This document shows, piece after piece, positions 12,401 through 26,369 of a stretch of DNA of 64,000 bases. Position 1 is the stretch's first letter, and every line of letters begins with the position of its first letter. Source of the stretch: Populus alba (taxonomy: Eukaryota > Streptophyta > Magnoliopsida > Malpighiales > Salicaceae); assembly GCF_005239225.2 (NCBI RefSeq), contig NC_133287.1:7545493-7609492 (forward strand). The letters run 5' to 3'. Position numbers and translations under genes: made by a program. The notes under the pieces are model-generated. The model was not told the origin of the DNA. It was given only the letters and a program-made list of their open reading frames with translations, and searched no databases.

Positions 12401-14229
12401 CGAAATACAAAAATAAAGGCAAACAAGTGTTAAAAAAAAACAACAGGGCATGTTTGCCAAACACATCCTTATCCAAAAATCAGAGGCACACAATCTGCCT
12501 TAAGATCATGTTTGAGAAACATGCCTTAAGAAAAAAAAAAAAAAAGGTTTTTTTTTTTCCTTTGGTAAAAATCGGGCATGCCAAACACGCCCTTAAATTT
12601 AGGGCGGACTGAGCTTATCATGTGGGTTGGACTTATTGGCTCGAGGCCCAAGCCCACGTGATAGGCTAACAAATGACCTAACGATAATACACACACACAC
12701 ACACCCAACCTAGCCACATGGGTTGGGCTTCAATGAGAGTCCCGACCCTTACTATTTCTAATTAACCTAACCTAATAGTCATTTTTTGGTAGAAAATAAT
12801 GAATGTTAACAATCAAATCATGCATTTTCATTTCATTTTACAGTTTATTGGTGTATTTCATGTAGGAATTTATCCGAGGAAGCAAATAAAAGAAGAAGTT
12901 ACCTGGCCTATGGGGTTTTGCTGGTTGGTGGTGGTTCGACCAAGAAGTGGTAGTTGTCCATGGTTAAAGCTGGTGCAATGACTTAGGTTGCTGGAGGTCC
13001 ACGATGAAGCTACTGGAGATAAAGAGGTTATGCAGGAGAGGCTCACGGTGCAAGATAGTGGTATGTTGGCTATGAACTAGGGAAAATGAGAGGTGGTTGT
13101 TGTTGTAATGTTTGGTTTTTGTTGGACTAGTGTTAGTATTGCTGGTGCAGGGGGAGATGGGTGTTTTAGCTTTAGTTTTCTATCTTTTTTCTCCTTCTTT
13201 TCTTGGTTAAGACACACTTCTATTTATAAAAGGTGAAGAGGTGCTTGTGGTCCTTTCCAGGTATGAATCATGACCATTGATTCACTTGGAAAAGATTCCA
13301 ACTGCTAGCCATAAGCCAACAACTTGGTATTGCAAAACCAATTTGTTAAAGTTAGCCAAGTCAAGGTCTTTAGATGAGTTTTAAAGTGATTACAGAGCTA
13401 TAAACCGATGGGAACAAGGTTGGAGATGTAGTACAATGTCCAGGCATGATGGAGGTGTTTGTGACTTTTGTATGCATCAAATATGAATAATATATATAAG
13501 GTGGAATTACTTGAAAATGAGATCCAATTTAAATTGTTTTGTAATAAGAATATTGAAATAATGATCAAATTTAAATTGAAACTTGACATTGTGGAAGTGG
13601 TTAATGTCTTAAAGCATAAGAATTGGATTGTTAGGTTCAAATTAATTATTTAAAAGTCTTAAAATTAAATAAAAAAATAAAAGCCAACCAAGTCTTACAA
13701 AAATATTTATATTGAAAAGTTAGAAGCTATAAAAATGATAGTAAGCAAGCCCATATAAATATAATGATTAAAATTTAGAGTTTTATACTAATAGACACAT
13801 GAAATAAATGACTTAAAAGTTGAATAAAATGAATTGGTTTGTGACAACATATTATTAATGTGTATTTGTAGGTAAGCAAATTTTAGGTAGTCTTCTATAT
13901 AGGGAAGATGCTGCAGATTTTTTTTAATAGGAATGGTTTACAGTATCTTAGTCCTTTAATTTGTGTAGATGTCTTCGGGAAAGTCAGGAACACATCGTAT
14001 GAACATGATCAGAACTAGTTCTTTTAGCAGCCCTTTTGATGATCATGAATCATTAGGTGCTTTACAATGAACAAGCATCTGAGGCATATGCAGCCTCTCT
14101 CAACGTGGGCTCGTCGAGTGCGATGCCGCCACGCCAAGGGGGGTCCATTTAGAGTAGGATTCATTTACTAGAAAGTACTTTGCCTAATGAAAACCCAACC
14201 ACTTAATGCAAGTTTGTTTTCCTTTCATA
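9441..14229. other. AT-rich intergenic region upstream of the KANADI gene
   Basis: No supportable gene. It contains a (TAA)n run near 9978-9998, an (AT)n run near 10552-10571, an (AC)n run near 12690-12704, long A and T runs, and one copy of the dispersed AT-rich element (separate entry). Around 12600-12670 there are imperfect inverted copies of a TATCAYGTGGG-type string. The 12800-13260 stretch is less AT-rich and includes TATTTATAAAAGG near 13212; it may be a decayed LTR or gene fragment, but nothing in it identifies it. Confidence 0.5.
10945..11098. repeat. Copy of a dispersed AT-rich Salicaceae-type repeat
   Basis: The diagnostic string order is: a T-rich arm, ATCATTTTGATACCCTGATA, TCAAAAATAAAAAAAATATC, then AAAACGCAACCACACTT. 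The same order recurs near 22150-22510 and, inverted, near 61895-62095, 62545-62725 and 63900-64000. I recall this repeat as very common in poplar introns and spacers. No coding capacity; terminal inverted repeats are not clear. Confidence 0.6.
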
Positions 14230-16165
14230 CACTACTAAAAAAATAGAGAATAGTTAATAATTTTTGAAAAATTAATTTTCATTAACGAATGCAATTCCAG
14301 GTTTATAAATGTTGAGGTTGCCTGAATGATAACCTCAATGATGAAATTGTTGATGGAAATGTCATTGTTTTAATGGAGGCAGGTTTTCAAAAACCCTAAA
14401 TGGAAATCCATGATTGATACATAGTTCAAAAAGTTCAAGGTTAGTATATATATAAACAATTTTTTTTATTATGTTAATTCAATTAATTTATTAATATTAA
14501 TGAATTAATTCTCTTACAAATTTGACGTGCAAAGAAAAATCTTACCGTGATAGGGTTGACAACACTTTTGTTATGAGGATTTGAGAGAATCACAACGCAA
14601 CTAAATAAGATTGAAATAAGAATAAATATTTTTTTATCCAAATGTTAAAATTTTATTTTTCATTTATTAAGCAATAATTCACTTGTACCATATAGGTTGC
14701 ATGATTTTTGGTATAAGACGTATAAAAAAAGGCTAAAATTATGCTTAATAAAGAGAGCATTCAAGTTGGAAAGACATGGTGATTTGGAAGGATTTCAGAC
14801 CTCCATACGTCTTGGAGGTTATATGGACAAAATATATTTATCACGTCATGTTCAAATGCTTCGTGCAATAGTCATAATCCAATATGGAGAACTAGAACAT
14901 AAGGATTCATAGTTCCATTACCACGTACACTGGCAGATCCATTCCATTTATTTTATATGCGAAGTAGATGGTAAGATTATTTTTTATTACATCCATTTTT
15001 TAAATTGTTGTTTTATATGAATATGTTTAACTAACAAGGTTTTTCTCTTATAGGCTACGTTTCTTGAATGCGAATCAAGACCGATGAAGCTTTATTTAAA
15101 AGTGCACGTGCAAAGTAATGATAATCGAAAAAGGGTGTAACAACTCGTGGATAGTCGAGCTCAGTGGTATGTTGAATTTCAACAATTTCTTTTCTTAAGT
15201 TTTTTTTTTGCTAATTGTTTTTTATTTATTTAGGAAAATATAACACTTGATCACAAGAGAGATATGAGGATGATCCTTCAGCTCATTCGAAAATTGATTA
15301 GAAATTATGATTGGAGGTGGGATTGTCTGGTGGACTCGATAAAAATCAGGTTTACGGTATCACAAACACTACAGCTAAGGACTTGCCAAACACCCAAAGT
15401 GTTTTAATTATTAGATGCTTGCAATAAGTTCTGAGCACTCAATCTTCGAAGTTCAAGGCTATTTTCAACCAACAAGTTGAAGCTCATACAACTCATCTTA
15501 ATATTGAGATGACCAAACTTTGGCAATTTTACCTGCAGCTGAAATAACACATAGGTGGTCCATGTGCCCCCCTTTATCGCCCCTTGGTCCTAGCAAAGAC
15601 CCCATCCTCCTTCTCTAGCCTCTCTCTTCTAGATGAATTGTATTTGAGTTGATAAAATTTTTAATTATGTAATAAATATTGATTTTTAATTTAATTTAAT
15701 TATTTTCTACTCTATTTAATATTTTTTTAAAAAAATATTTTTAAAAACACTACGGACGGTCTTACCGACAGATTAAGTCCGTTGATATATTTCAAGAGAG
15801 TTGGAAAAGAATTACTTCAAATGCTACTGTCATTTTTTAATCACTAATGATTTAATTCAATCGATAATATTAAAAAATTACTGATGAAATTACATACGCT
15901 CTTTTTATCGGTAATATGTCATATTTACCAATGAAAATATCGACAAAATAAAATGGATAATTTTTTTTATTTGACGCGCTTTTTCTGCGTGTAAATCTAT
16001 CAGTGATTGTATTATCGATAGAATGATTGATAGAATAGTAATCACCGAGGAAAGTTTTCTTGATGAAAAGTAACAATCTTTGAGCCCGTTGGTAAAAATC
16101 TTGCCAACAGAATCAATTTCTAATTACCAGCAAAATATTCCGTTGGTAAATTATAAATAGTAGTG
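14230..16165. mobile_element. CACTA (En/Spm-type) DNA transposon remnant 1
   Basis: The left end starts CACTACTAAAAAAAT at 14230 and the right end is the inverse of CACTACT (AGTAGTG ending at 16165). The last 430 bases are packed with short variants of CCGTTGGTAA, ACCGACAG and ATCGATAA in both orientations, as in CACTA subterminal regions. The interior (14560-15560) has short broken frames and strings also found in the second copy near 27.7 kb, for example GAGAATCAC..GCAACTA. No intact transposase. The flanking 3-bp sequences (ATA, AAT) do not form a perfect target duplication, so either an end is misjudged or the duplication has decayed. Confidence 0.55.
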
Positions 16166-17160
16166 AATGGTACCTAAACATACTAGCTTCCAGCAAAATA
16201 TATATGTTTCAACATTATGTTTTTTTTTTTTTTATTGATTTAATGATATTGCATGATTTCATATACAAAGAGATATTACCTATTTTGCCTCCTCGATTTA
16301 TAACAAAAAAAGAAGTTAATTTATCCCCTCTGTTTCATTTTCTGGTCAATTTGATCTATAATTAAGAAAAATGGTGGCTAAATTAAGCCTATTAAAATGG
16401 TCTGCAAAGTCAGTTTCCCTCTTAACGTTTGTAAGGAAAAGTCTATTTTCCCCAATAATGTGATATACACACATGATGAATAAAATTGAACGAGATTGGT
16501 GACCCTTGTCAATTGGCCTGATCATTTAGCTCCATATTTTACCAATTAAGTAAAAAAAATGAACGAAAAATAAAATGTGGAGGGAAATTTATTATTTAAT
16601 TTAGTTTTTGGCTACAAATAAGAATTTAACTCTATATAACAACCAAGTTGATAGGTATGGTCTAAATCCTCTTATTTATTTATTTATAAACGAGAGGAGC
16701 ATTATTAACTAAAGAAAGTTAATTAGCCACATAGATTGTGTAACTAAGATAAAGTACAAGGCATGAAGCTAAAAACCAGACCATAGTAATATGTGCTTCA
16801 GGATCGGTCCACAATCCTTCAAGCTTGTTTAACTTCTATTGTTTAAATACCTACAATTCCCTCCTCCAAGAAAAACAAAAAAAAAAAAAAAAAAAGAAGA
16901 AGAAAAAAAGAAAAGAAAGAAAGACTCAAAATCCACCCAAGTTTCAAAGTGAAATTCGACTTGCTTGTAGCATTAAATAATGCAGACAACCTTGAAAACT
17001 ATTGATGTGAGAGAGTAGAAATATTTCCTGCTTACTTACTTGTCCAAAATCTCATTATTTTTCCATCTCCAACTACAAACCTTGTTGAAATTCTTAAGAT
17101 GCTTAAAGATACCTCATTAAACATTTGTTTACTCCAAATATGTTTTTGTCTTCTGTTGTT
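16166..17160. other. AT-rich intergenic spacer
   Basis: No gene or recognisable element. It contains a purine run with poly-A near 16877-16920 and strings such as TTTTGCCTCCTCGATTTATAAC near 16280, which look like a fragment of an unidentified dispersed repeat. Confidence 0.4.
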
Positions 17161-17780
17161 TGGTCAATGATCTTCCCTATGAAAAATTTACTATTATTGG
17201 ACATATTCATTGATGTAATTAGTAAGAAATAAAATTGCTTAATAAGTCACATCATTATTTTTGGTTGGCTAGCAATTCTATCTATGAGAAATATACTATT
17301 ATTGGACATTTTATAGGGATTGATTAGTAAATAATAAAATCGCTTAATAAATTATAATATTCCAAAATCTATTTTTCTTGTGTTTTTATCATGTATTGGT
17401 TGGTTAATAATCTCTATCTATGAAAAATAAACCATTATTAGCTAGTGTCGTAGGGTATAGTCAATAAATAAAAAACAATCATCAATCTAATATAATACTA
17501 TTTTCAAACTCTAGATAATAGATGTATCATCATCCAATAATGTCATAGGGTGAAATTAGCCAATAATAAAATTACTTAAGACATCATGTTAAAATATTTT
17601 CAAATCATCTACCTATGATAAAAGTACCATAATTAGGAAGTGTTTTTCTCGTAACTTTGTCATGTTCACTGATCCTATCTATGATAGATTTTCATCAATG
17701 GACTGTGTTGTAGGTTGTGATTAAAATATATTTTCAAGATCTTATTTTTCTTATCTTGTAATTTTCTTATTTTTTTTTTT
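17161..17780. repeat. Strongly diverged tandem repeat, about 100-130-bp period
   Basis: Four to six degenerate units share the order TATCTATGAAAAAT, ACTATTATTGGACAT, then TAGT(A)AATAATAAAAT.GCTTAATAA. Recognisable unit starts are near 17161, 17264, 17397, 17505, 17600 and 17660, the later ones weaker. The units differ by many substitutions and indels, so the array is old. No coding frame runs through it. Confidence 0.55.
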
Positions 17781-18949
17781 AAATAAAGTTTTCTTTTCAT
17801 CCTCTTGTGAATCTAGACTAATAGGTTTATTTTAATTATAACAATGAACCATACCGGTAGAGTCATAAGGTGTGATTAGAAAATATTTTCAAGATATCTT
17901 TTCTTTTTTTCCTATCTCGTGATGTTGTTTTAAAAAACTAATAATAAGTTTTGTTTTTATTCTATAGTGAATTTGGACTCCTGGGTTCAAGGGTGCCTTG
18001 ACAATACCCTTCTGAACTAATATTCCAGTCATCCAGCTAGTCATTTTCAAAAAAACAAAGTTACTTGCGGTGACAAAGTTTTTTTCAAAATTAAAATATG
18101 ACTATTTAAGAAATTTTAATGTTGATGTTGATTTGTAAATATTTAATTCTTATTTTAATTTATATTTTTTGCCCAAGTGGATGTGTATTTAATTTTATTC
18201 TTGTGTTCTTGTTTTTGGGGACACCTTTCTTTATTACTGCGAGCGGATTTGGGTTGGATCAGTGTGATTCCATATAGGCTTATTAACTGTGAGTATTTGC
18301 ATTTGGACCATTTCAATAATACAACTTTGAAAATGCTTTGCCTATTGTTTTTTCACTTTACTTTTGGGCTCAATGCTCGTGTTTTAAAATGAGGATTGAG
18401 CTTTGTTACCAGAATCAGGTTTTAAATTACTGACTTAGGTTAAATAGTATTTTACATTTAATAATAAAACATACATATACTGGTTTAGACAAACCCTTAG
18501 CATATATAAGCATACATGGCACCTTAATAATTAAAAACAAATAATAATACAAATTACTTTAAGTAGGATATATAGGGTTATGAGTATCTTTCTTATTACA
18601 TAACCACACCCTTAACTAGAATATTTGAAATATAAAATAGAGTTCTTGATTACCATAAAACTAGATACTGATTTTTTTTTCCACCTTTTTTTACATGAAA
18701 TTCACATCGATGTTCCATGCAATAAGTGTCATAGATAGCATTGCTTGGAATAAAAACACATGTGACAGTTAACAATTGGGTTTTATTAAGTAATACTTTA
18801 AAAGGCGTGGGGAAAGCATTGTAACTTTCTCAACGCCTTTTAACTTTCCTTATTATTATAATTATATTATTCTATTATATTATAAAAATATCTTAAAAAT
18901 ACTGTAGCTGCCTTTTTTTTGTTATTTTTTTTTCTAATGAAATTTTTTT
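17781..18949. other. AT-rich intergenic spacer
   Basis: No supportable gene. A short frame near 18177-18392 has no family resemblance. A pair AAAGGCGTGGGGAAAGC / CAACGCCTTTTAACTTTCC near 18800-18850 forms a weak inverted repeat. Confidence 0.4.
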
Positions 18950-19400
18950 ATTTAGTTATCAGACTTTCATGACACGGATTCCGGGTTTGACGGGTTAACC
19001 TGATTTGATGAGTTAACCCGAAATTGTTTTTCTTTTTAATTAATTTTTTTCGTTTAGTTTAGTTTGTTAATGTTAAATTTTTTTTTCTATTTAATTATCA
19101 GATTTTCATGACATGTATCCCATGCTTAACGAGTTTACTTGGTTTGACAGGTTAACTCAGTTAATTCTGGGTAAACCCGTTAATTTTTTTATCTATTTAG
19201 TTATCAAACTTTTATGACGCTGATCCTAAGTTTGACGAGTTAACCTGATTTGAAGGGTTAACCCAGTTAATTCAATTTTTTTTTTCTTTTTCTTCATTAG
19301 TTTTTTTTTTCTTCCTATTGTTTTTTTGTTCTTTGATTTTTTTTCTTTTTAATTAATCTATTTAATTGTCACACATTTATGACATGACCTTATAACCAGA
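18950..19400. repeat. Degenerate tandem repeat with GGGTTAACC motifs
   Basis: Three clear units and a fourth partial one begin with TTAGTTATCAGACTTTCATGA-like strings near 18953, 19092, 19197 and 19361. They continue into GTTTGACGGGTTAACCTGATTTG and end in GTTAACCC. T-rich linkers of variable length separate them. This resembles repeat-family sequence seen widely in poplar; the class of element is unclear. Confidence 0.55.
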
Positions 19401-19640
19401 TCCACATCCAATGCTCTTGGATTCGGTGTTGCAGCCAGACTCAAACTTAAGTAATGTAAGTTTAATATTATTATTAATATTATAAATATTACTTTTGAGT
19501 CAAGCGTTGCAGCCAAATTCAAGACTCTTGGGTATTACTTTGTAAAAAAAAACCTAATAATTTTAAATCTTATTTTTTTTTTTAAAATATTTTTTATGTT
19601 AAAAAAAATTAACTCGCGGCATTGCGCGGGTCATGTATCT
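19401..19640. repeat. Fragment of a dispersed repeat with GCGTTGCAGCC and GCGGCATTGCGCGGG strings
   Basis: Two copies of a GYGTTGCAGCCARA-type string (near 19427 and 19505) lie about 80 bases apart, followed by AACTCGCGGCATTGCGCGGG near 19612-19630. It directly follows the GGGTTAACC repeat and may be part of the same element. No coding content. Confidence 0.4.
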
Positions 19641-22149
19641 AGTGTGTTTATTAATGGAAGGACAAGGTAGATGGCACATCGGGTAAATAAAATTAGTGAG
19701 GGACCAAAATAACATGCATTTAAATATAGAGGGACTAAAACTAGCAATGAAACCTTTTTTTATACAAAAACTAAGGTTGTGTTTGGTTAGTATTGTTCTA
19801 AGATAAAAATAATACATATAAAATCTGTTTATTTTTACATGTTTCAAAGATAAAACTAAGGTTGTTTTTTTTTTTTTTTTGCAGGGGAAATTAAAGAAAA
19901 AAGGACGGTGATGGGCCATATATCTTCATTCAAAACCTTAAATATACTGTCCTATTGTCATGCAAAAATCTGAATTAAATCCCATATCTGTCGACTTCAT
20001 GGCATGGCTGGAAATGAACCACGAGGGACCGGACACAACATTTGCTAAGAAATCCCACATAAATAAATATAATTTATGAAAAATCTTATCAGAAAGATAT
20101 ATATTCCACATGTATCTCATTAATTGGTTGTCAGTTTTTGACAAGAATGTATGGTGGGGAATATGGAATAGCCTGTGAGTTGTCTTACACATAATGTTTC
20201 TTTCTCAGTACAGCTCTAACAATATATCGATTTGGTATTGTATTAGTTTTTATGGTTATAATTTAAAAAATTTATTTTATAAAAAATATTTTTGGTTAAG
20301 ATTGATTTGATATTTATATATATTTTGTTAAAACTATAGTTGAAACTGAGGTTGAATAAAAAAATAGTTTAATATATTTAGTTAAGAATGCTTTTGAAAT
20401 TAAGGTTATATATATATTGATGATTTTAATTTAAATATTATAGATTTAACTATTGTTATTACATATGAAATAAATAATACTTTATATAAAATATTTTTTA
20501 TTATTCCATTAAATTATCTACAATTCCATCACGTATGAAATACATCCGATGGTTTTCTTGGTTTCTTAAATGTGCAACAAACATCAGGTAAAAATATAAT
20601 TAAGAACAAAATTAGAATTGTGATTAAATTTTTCAAATGCTACGTCATTAAGAGAGATCTCCGTCTAATTTATATAGTATCATTAAATAATATTAAACAC
20701 TAATTTTATATAGGTTGAGTCCTGCATTTTCATTTCCACTTTTTTTTTACTATTTTTTTTAAAGGGAACCTTAGCACCGATTAAAATTAAATCATCTAAT
20801 TAATTAGCTGCTATACTTTTAGAATTTGTTCATTTGAATCCTTTAATTAAAAGCAGTGAAGGATTTGTTTTTAATATGCTTTTGAGTTGCTTCAATCATT
20901 TTAGTACAAGAGTACTGTTATAAATATGTTTTTTTTTTTTTTAAGATTTTAACTAGATTTAGAAATTTATTGAACATATATAAAGATTGCATAGTGTTTA
21001 TTTAAAATAACTTTTTATTTATTTATTTTTATGTTGTATTTAATTATTTTTTATTATATCACGGCAATAAAAACAATAATTGTAGAATAATTTTGATAAA
21101 ACAAGTAATGGTACATGATGAATAATAATAAGATCATATCCCTGATCTCTCCATCTAGCTGGATATATAATTATTAAACCTGATTTGGGGTTGGACTGAA
21201 TATAAGGTTAAGTCCTGAGTTATATGGTTTGTTCTAGATTAACTAGAAAAAAAATTTAAAAAAATATTTGAGGTTTTAATATTTCATAAGAAAAATTAAA
21301 AAATAATCTATGTAGATTTAGGCCATATATATTATAAAATAATAAAGTTTCAAAATATTATCTCAAAAGATTTTTTTATCTTACATTGAAAAGATATTAT
21401 CTTCTCATTTTAAGTTGAAGTAGTATTTAAACAAAAAAATATTTTCCATCCCACATTAGAAAAAAATAACTTTTTTCTTGTGAATATAGAATATATATAT
21501 TAATGGGCTTCCAATCCTACAATATTGTAAAAATAAAACCTTCTTCTAATGTTTATATAATGGATTTTGATATGGGCTAGTAACTAATAAAAAAAGGATA
21601 GTAAACTTGCATGCAAGGTTGGGTTGAGCAAGAGAAAAATCTCTAATTGTCCCATGTGTGCGAGACAACGTCTATGTTTTTTGAATCTTTTGTCTTTAGT
21701 ATTAATTTATTTTTGGCTCTTAAACTTAAACCACTATTTTAGTTTCCACCCAAAATAATTTGTTCAAGCTCTAACTAGGTGTTTGTAGATTAATTTTTTG
21801 GTTTGTTAAAAAAATAAAATGTGAGATTATGAATTTGTAGATTAATTTTTTTGCTTTGCTAAAAAAAAATAAAATTGACTTTGGTTCAGGCAACACTCTA
21901 AAAATATATGTGAATCTGCTAGGTATTTGTAGTTTAGCTTTTTAGTTTTTTTTTTTATTTATAAAAAATAATAAAAAAGATTTATATCGGGTTGGGACGG
22001 GACACTTGGGTCCTAGGTTGACTTGGCAGGTTGCACGGATCTTCATGGGCCAAGTGCATGCCTGGGTACAACAACATCCAGCCATAGTTATCAAATCCAG
22101 CATGGTCCGTGTCTAATAACATAGTTAGATGTTGCTATAATATTTATAC
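19641..22149. other. AT-rich intergenic spacer
   Basis: No supportable gene; the short frames on the - strand near 19.6-20.2 kb have no family resemblance. A stretch near 21980-22080 (GGGTTGGGACGGGACACTTGGG onward) is richer in G+C and resembles a small fragment of the family described at 18950-19640. Confidence 0.4.
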
Positions 22150-22510
22150 CTTGTTTGGGGTTTGCAGTGCAACTATTTTTATTTATTTATTATTATTTTT
22201 TAATTTTTTTAGTGTTTTAAGATCGTTTTGATATGCTGATATAAAAAAATAAATTTTTTTAAAAATATTATTTTAATATATTATTAAACGAAAAATATTT
22301 TGAAAAGCAACCTCCACTATATTACTTTAAAGAGCATTTTGAAAAAACAAGCAAACCTGCATTTTTTAAAAAAAGTAATTATTTTTTGCTAATTTTTTTT
22401 TTATGTTTTGGATCGTTTTGATGCGCTGGTATCAAAAATAATTTTTAAAAAATAAAAAAAATATTATTTTGATGCATTTCAGAATGAAAAACACAACCAT
22501 ATTTTTTAAA
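22150..22510. repeat. Two adjacent copies of the dispersed AT-rich repeat
   Basis: Copy one (about 22150-22345) has AGATCGTTTTGATATGCTGATA and a CAACCTCCAC end. Copy two (about 22375-22510) has GGATCGTTTTGATGCGCTGG, TATCAAAAATA and an AACACAACCATA end. Both are in the orientation of the copy at 10945-11098. Adjacent placement suggests insertion of one next to the other or a local duplication. Confidence 0.6.
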
Positions 22511-25500
22511 CATGATGGGTATGAGGTCCATACTTTTAACAATTGACATCTAATTTATTGTATTTGTTTGGCTACAAGTGAATCCCTTTAAAAAATTGAA
22601 TTTTAAGAATTTTTTTTTTAAGAAAATAGATTATTTTTAATTTTCAATATTTGATTTATAATAAACAGTTATTTTTTGATGCTTGAAATTATTATAAAAA
22701 ATAAGATGAAAAATAATAAATTTTGAGTTATTAAGTTTTTTAAAATAAGAAGATTTTTAATACTATCAAACATTTTTCAGATAATATTTATAGAAAATAC
22801 ATTATAATACATAACATATTACATCAAACAATAATTACATATTAATTTTAAACATATAAATTGTATTATAAAAGCTACATATTATAGAGAAAAGTTATTT
22901 TAATATATCATTATGTATTATTTTCTGCATAAATATATCTGTATTATTTTTCAAATAATATTATATATTATAAGTAGTTTGTTAACATATTGATGTTTAT
23001 ATGTATAAGAATAATAAAGTGTTATGCCACTTTACACTAATTTTTTCAACCAGAAAAAACCTTAATTATTTAAATGAGAGCAGAGCCGCCGACAAGCCAG
23101 GGGCCAGGGCCATTATAGTCATACAAACATTATACAAGCATTTATAGCTATAAAAACCACTCTCAATACATCAAGAGTCCACAGAGCTACACTATTGAAA
23201 GCGGCTAATAAATCAGGCTAGGTTATTTAATTTCCAGGCCAATAAACGCAGATAAGCATTTTAATTCTAACTTTCATTTTTTTTTTCTCTTTCAGTATAC
23301 TTTTCTTCTTCTTCGCACATCTATATATTTGTTGAGTGGACAGGCAAAATAAATAAATAAAAATAAGGGATAGAACAAGGCTTTCACTGAGAAATTAAAT
23401 ATGATTTTTGGAGGGTTTAATGGAAGACTCAATATATATATAGATCGATCTTGGGCTCCAACAACAGTACTCTATGTTTAATGGCACTAACATATTGATC
23501 ACTAGAAAATGGTTCCCTAACTTGATAATTTTTAGCAATTTACACAATAATAAAACCAAAAAGTCTTAACCTAGATCGAAACCCTAACATGTTCCCCACA
23601 GAAACTTAAACATAAAATCCTGAATTTTATAGTCCCAACGTCACATAAAGTTAAAACCTTGATCGAGTTGGGTTCCTCAACTTGCAGGGATAAAATAATC
23701 TTTTTATTTATTTATTTATGCAAATACCCTAAATAAATTAGGTCTCGAGTTGCATAAAAGAGGTAAGTTTTCGATTCCAACTTACAAGGCTTGATGCCAT
23801 GCAATGCTAGCATCTAATCCCTAAAATTTATATCAAAAGTTTGACAACTCGAGATAAGAAAAGAAATGGGAAAGGGCACGTTTTCCAAGCTATGTATGTA
23901 AATAAACATAAGAAAATTTGAAGCATAGAATGGTTATCTGGCCCCGACGCTAGCTCTCACATTAATTAATGCTTTATATATGACCCAACAAGAGATATTA
24001 AAGGACGAGGAAGATCTAATTAAAAGAAGGGTGAGGAAAAGGATCACTCAATTTTTTTTTGTAAGCCTAAATATGTGAAAGGAGATCACATGCACAAATT
24101 AAGGATCCAACTCTCTCCTTGTTTTGAGTATTAAATGCTCTTTCATTCTTTCAAAAACTTTTCCTTCTCCTTCGTCTACCTATACTCTATGGCTAAGAGT
24201 GATGAGACTTTACTTCCATGAAAGCTCAAGTACTTGATTAAAGGAGCTAGCTTGAGGGAGTCTTAGAGAGTACTCGCACTTTGAAAATTGTCTCCACCAT
24301 AACTCCAAACAGTAAATAGGTTTAGTAGAGTAGATTTGTTTAATATTCTCTTGATTTTGTTGGATTTGAATTTTAAAATTAGCATTTAAAAGAATTTATT
24401 CTCTTAAATGCGTCGGAATAGAATATTGCGAAAGGATGTGTTATTAAAATAACGATGTACATGGTATTTTATTGTTCTAATTAAAATAGAGGATTTGATC
24501 TCATTAAATTTTCTTAAAACGGTTTCTATACCATGTACATAAAATAATTAGGATGACATATTTTGATCATATCAAGGTAAAAAGACAAAAAGAAGAAAGG
24601 TTTTTCCTTTTCATTTTAGATTAGAGAGTGAGATATTTTGATCACCATTTATGCTACTATCAAATATATGTTAATTAGGATGAGTGGTTCTATTCATAAA
24701 TTTTATCTTTTTTTTTTTTTCTTTGGGACAACATGATTTGGTTAGGTTTTCATGTGGGGGAGATAAATAGTTCACATTCAAAACATTCACTACATATTCT
24801 TTAAGGTAGCAAGGTTTAGTCCAATTTCATATTGAATGTTTGAGAAAAGCTAATTCTCCTCCTTGACGGGGCAAAAAAGCTAGGTCCTAAGATTTGGGAA
24901 GATTACCAAATAAAATGCCATGGATGCAAAGCAACTTGACATTTGATGTTAAAGCATCTTACAATTAATGTACTAGCTAGCCAAGAAATGTTTATAAAGA
25001 GCATAAGTCACAAGGACAAATTCCTTACAACCCATTAAATACAACATTAAAGAATGTACTAGTTGGTAGATAATCAATTAACCTAAATAGTAGTTTTTCA
25101 CATTAATAATAATACAATATTTTTTTCCTAAAAAAACTTATTGATTATTGAAATTTCATGTGAAGAACTACATTCCATTCTTACTGGTGTTATCCAATTT
25201 TGGACTCCGTTTTGGAAACATTTTTGAAAAAACTAAAAAATTAACAACAAAAAAAAAAAAACCTAAAAAAAATATGTTCTTGATATATTTACGTTGTTTT
25301 CAGCATTTTCAGTATCGTCTCAAAAGGATTCAAATTTCAAATTTCTTTTCAACACCTTCGGCTTTAACATATCATTTTCAAAATCATTGATTTTTTTCAT
25401 TGAGTCAATGTTGATATTGGTTTTTTTTTTTTTTAAATCAAAATACAATGTTGGACAAGCAATTGGGAGAGAAGACAAAATCTTCCACCTATAAAAAGAT

Positions 25501-26369
25501 GACCACACACACATACACACACGAAAGACTGGGGGGGGGATTAGAAAAAAAAACATAAAGAAAAAAACCTAAAAAAAAACCCTAACCCCTAATAAACATA
25601 GCCACCAGCTAAAAAAAAAAAACCCCCCTCCTTGACCTGTTAGTCCCTCTCTCAACCAATGTTGAGTTACCACTAGACCTTTCCTTTGCCTCCATTCCCA
25701 TCTTTACCACAAAGACCCCACCATTATTAGTTAGCCTTTCCTCCACCTCCGACCAACAACCCTCCACCATAACAGACATCACTGAGAGACAAGGAAAGAA
25801 TCGTGACAGCTCCCATCCCTTCCACCAAAAGCATTAACCTGCCTCCCAGCCACCCATTTTCAACCTTCAAACATGAGACATGGGGATGGTGTTGAAGTGC
25901 CTTCTAGTGAAAATTTATCAATATTTTCTCATCCTAGTTGACTATTATTGAAGAATGTAGTTTCAATAAGATATTTGATAGATATCAAATTTAGACAAGC
26001 ATATAAAAATGTACTATTTAACTATGATAAATTGAGACTTTTTGTTGAATAAGTTAATTTTACAATCTTTGATATGATAAATCATTTTCTATTGTATTCT
26101 CATTTATGCTAAATTCTCACTAACTTTCATATAGGAAACAACATCAGTTGTTATTAATCCAAAATTCATATCCCACTGAAGCTCCAGTTTTTCAAGTACA
26201 AGATGAATAATTTGCCACATGGTTTAAAACACAAGTAATTATAATTGTTGTTATTTATTTTTGGATCCTTACACAAAAAAAGAGAAAAAAACTATCAAAA
26301 GAAAACAAAAAATATATATAGTAGTGAGAAGAGGACTTAAGGGCACCCAAAAAATGGCTAAAAATTGGT
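22511..26369. other. AT-rich intergenic region
   Basis: No gene found. 23080-23250 is moderately G+C-richer (AGAGCCGCCGACAAGCCAGG) without a recognisable frame. 25500-25900 has a CA-rich run, a run of eight G, and a C-rich stretch that could be a decayed LTR fragment. I could not find matching terminal repeats. Confidence 0.35.

Noticed and set aside
12799..13260. A small gene with a TATTTATAAAAGG promoter element nearby
   Set aside because: The frame is only 60 codons, the TATA-like string is downstream of it, and no intron signals join it to other frames. Noted only as a possible decayed LTR.
14697..14912. A 71-codon frame as a gene
   Set aside because: It lies in the interior of CACTA remnant 1, has no intact domain, and is probably a fragment of the transposon.
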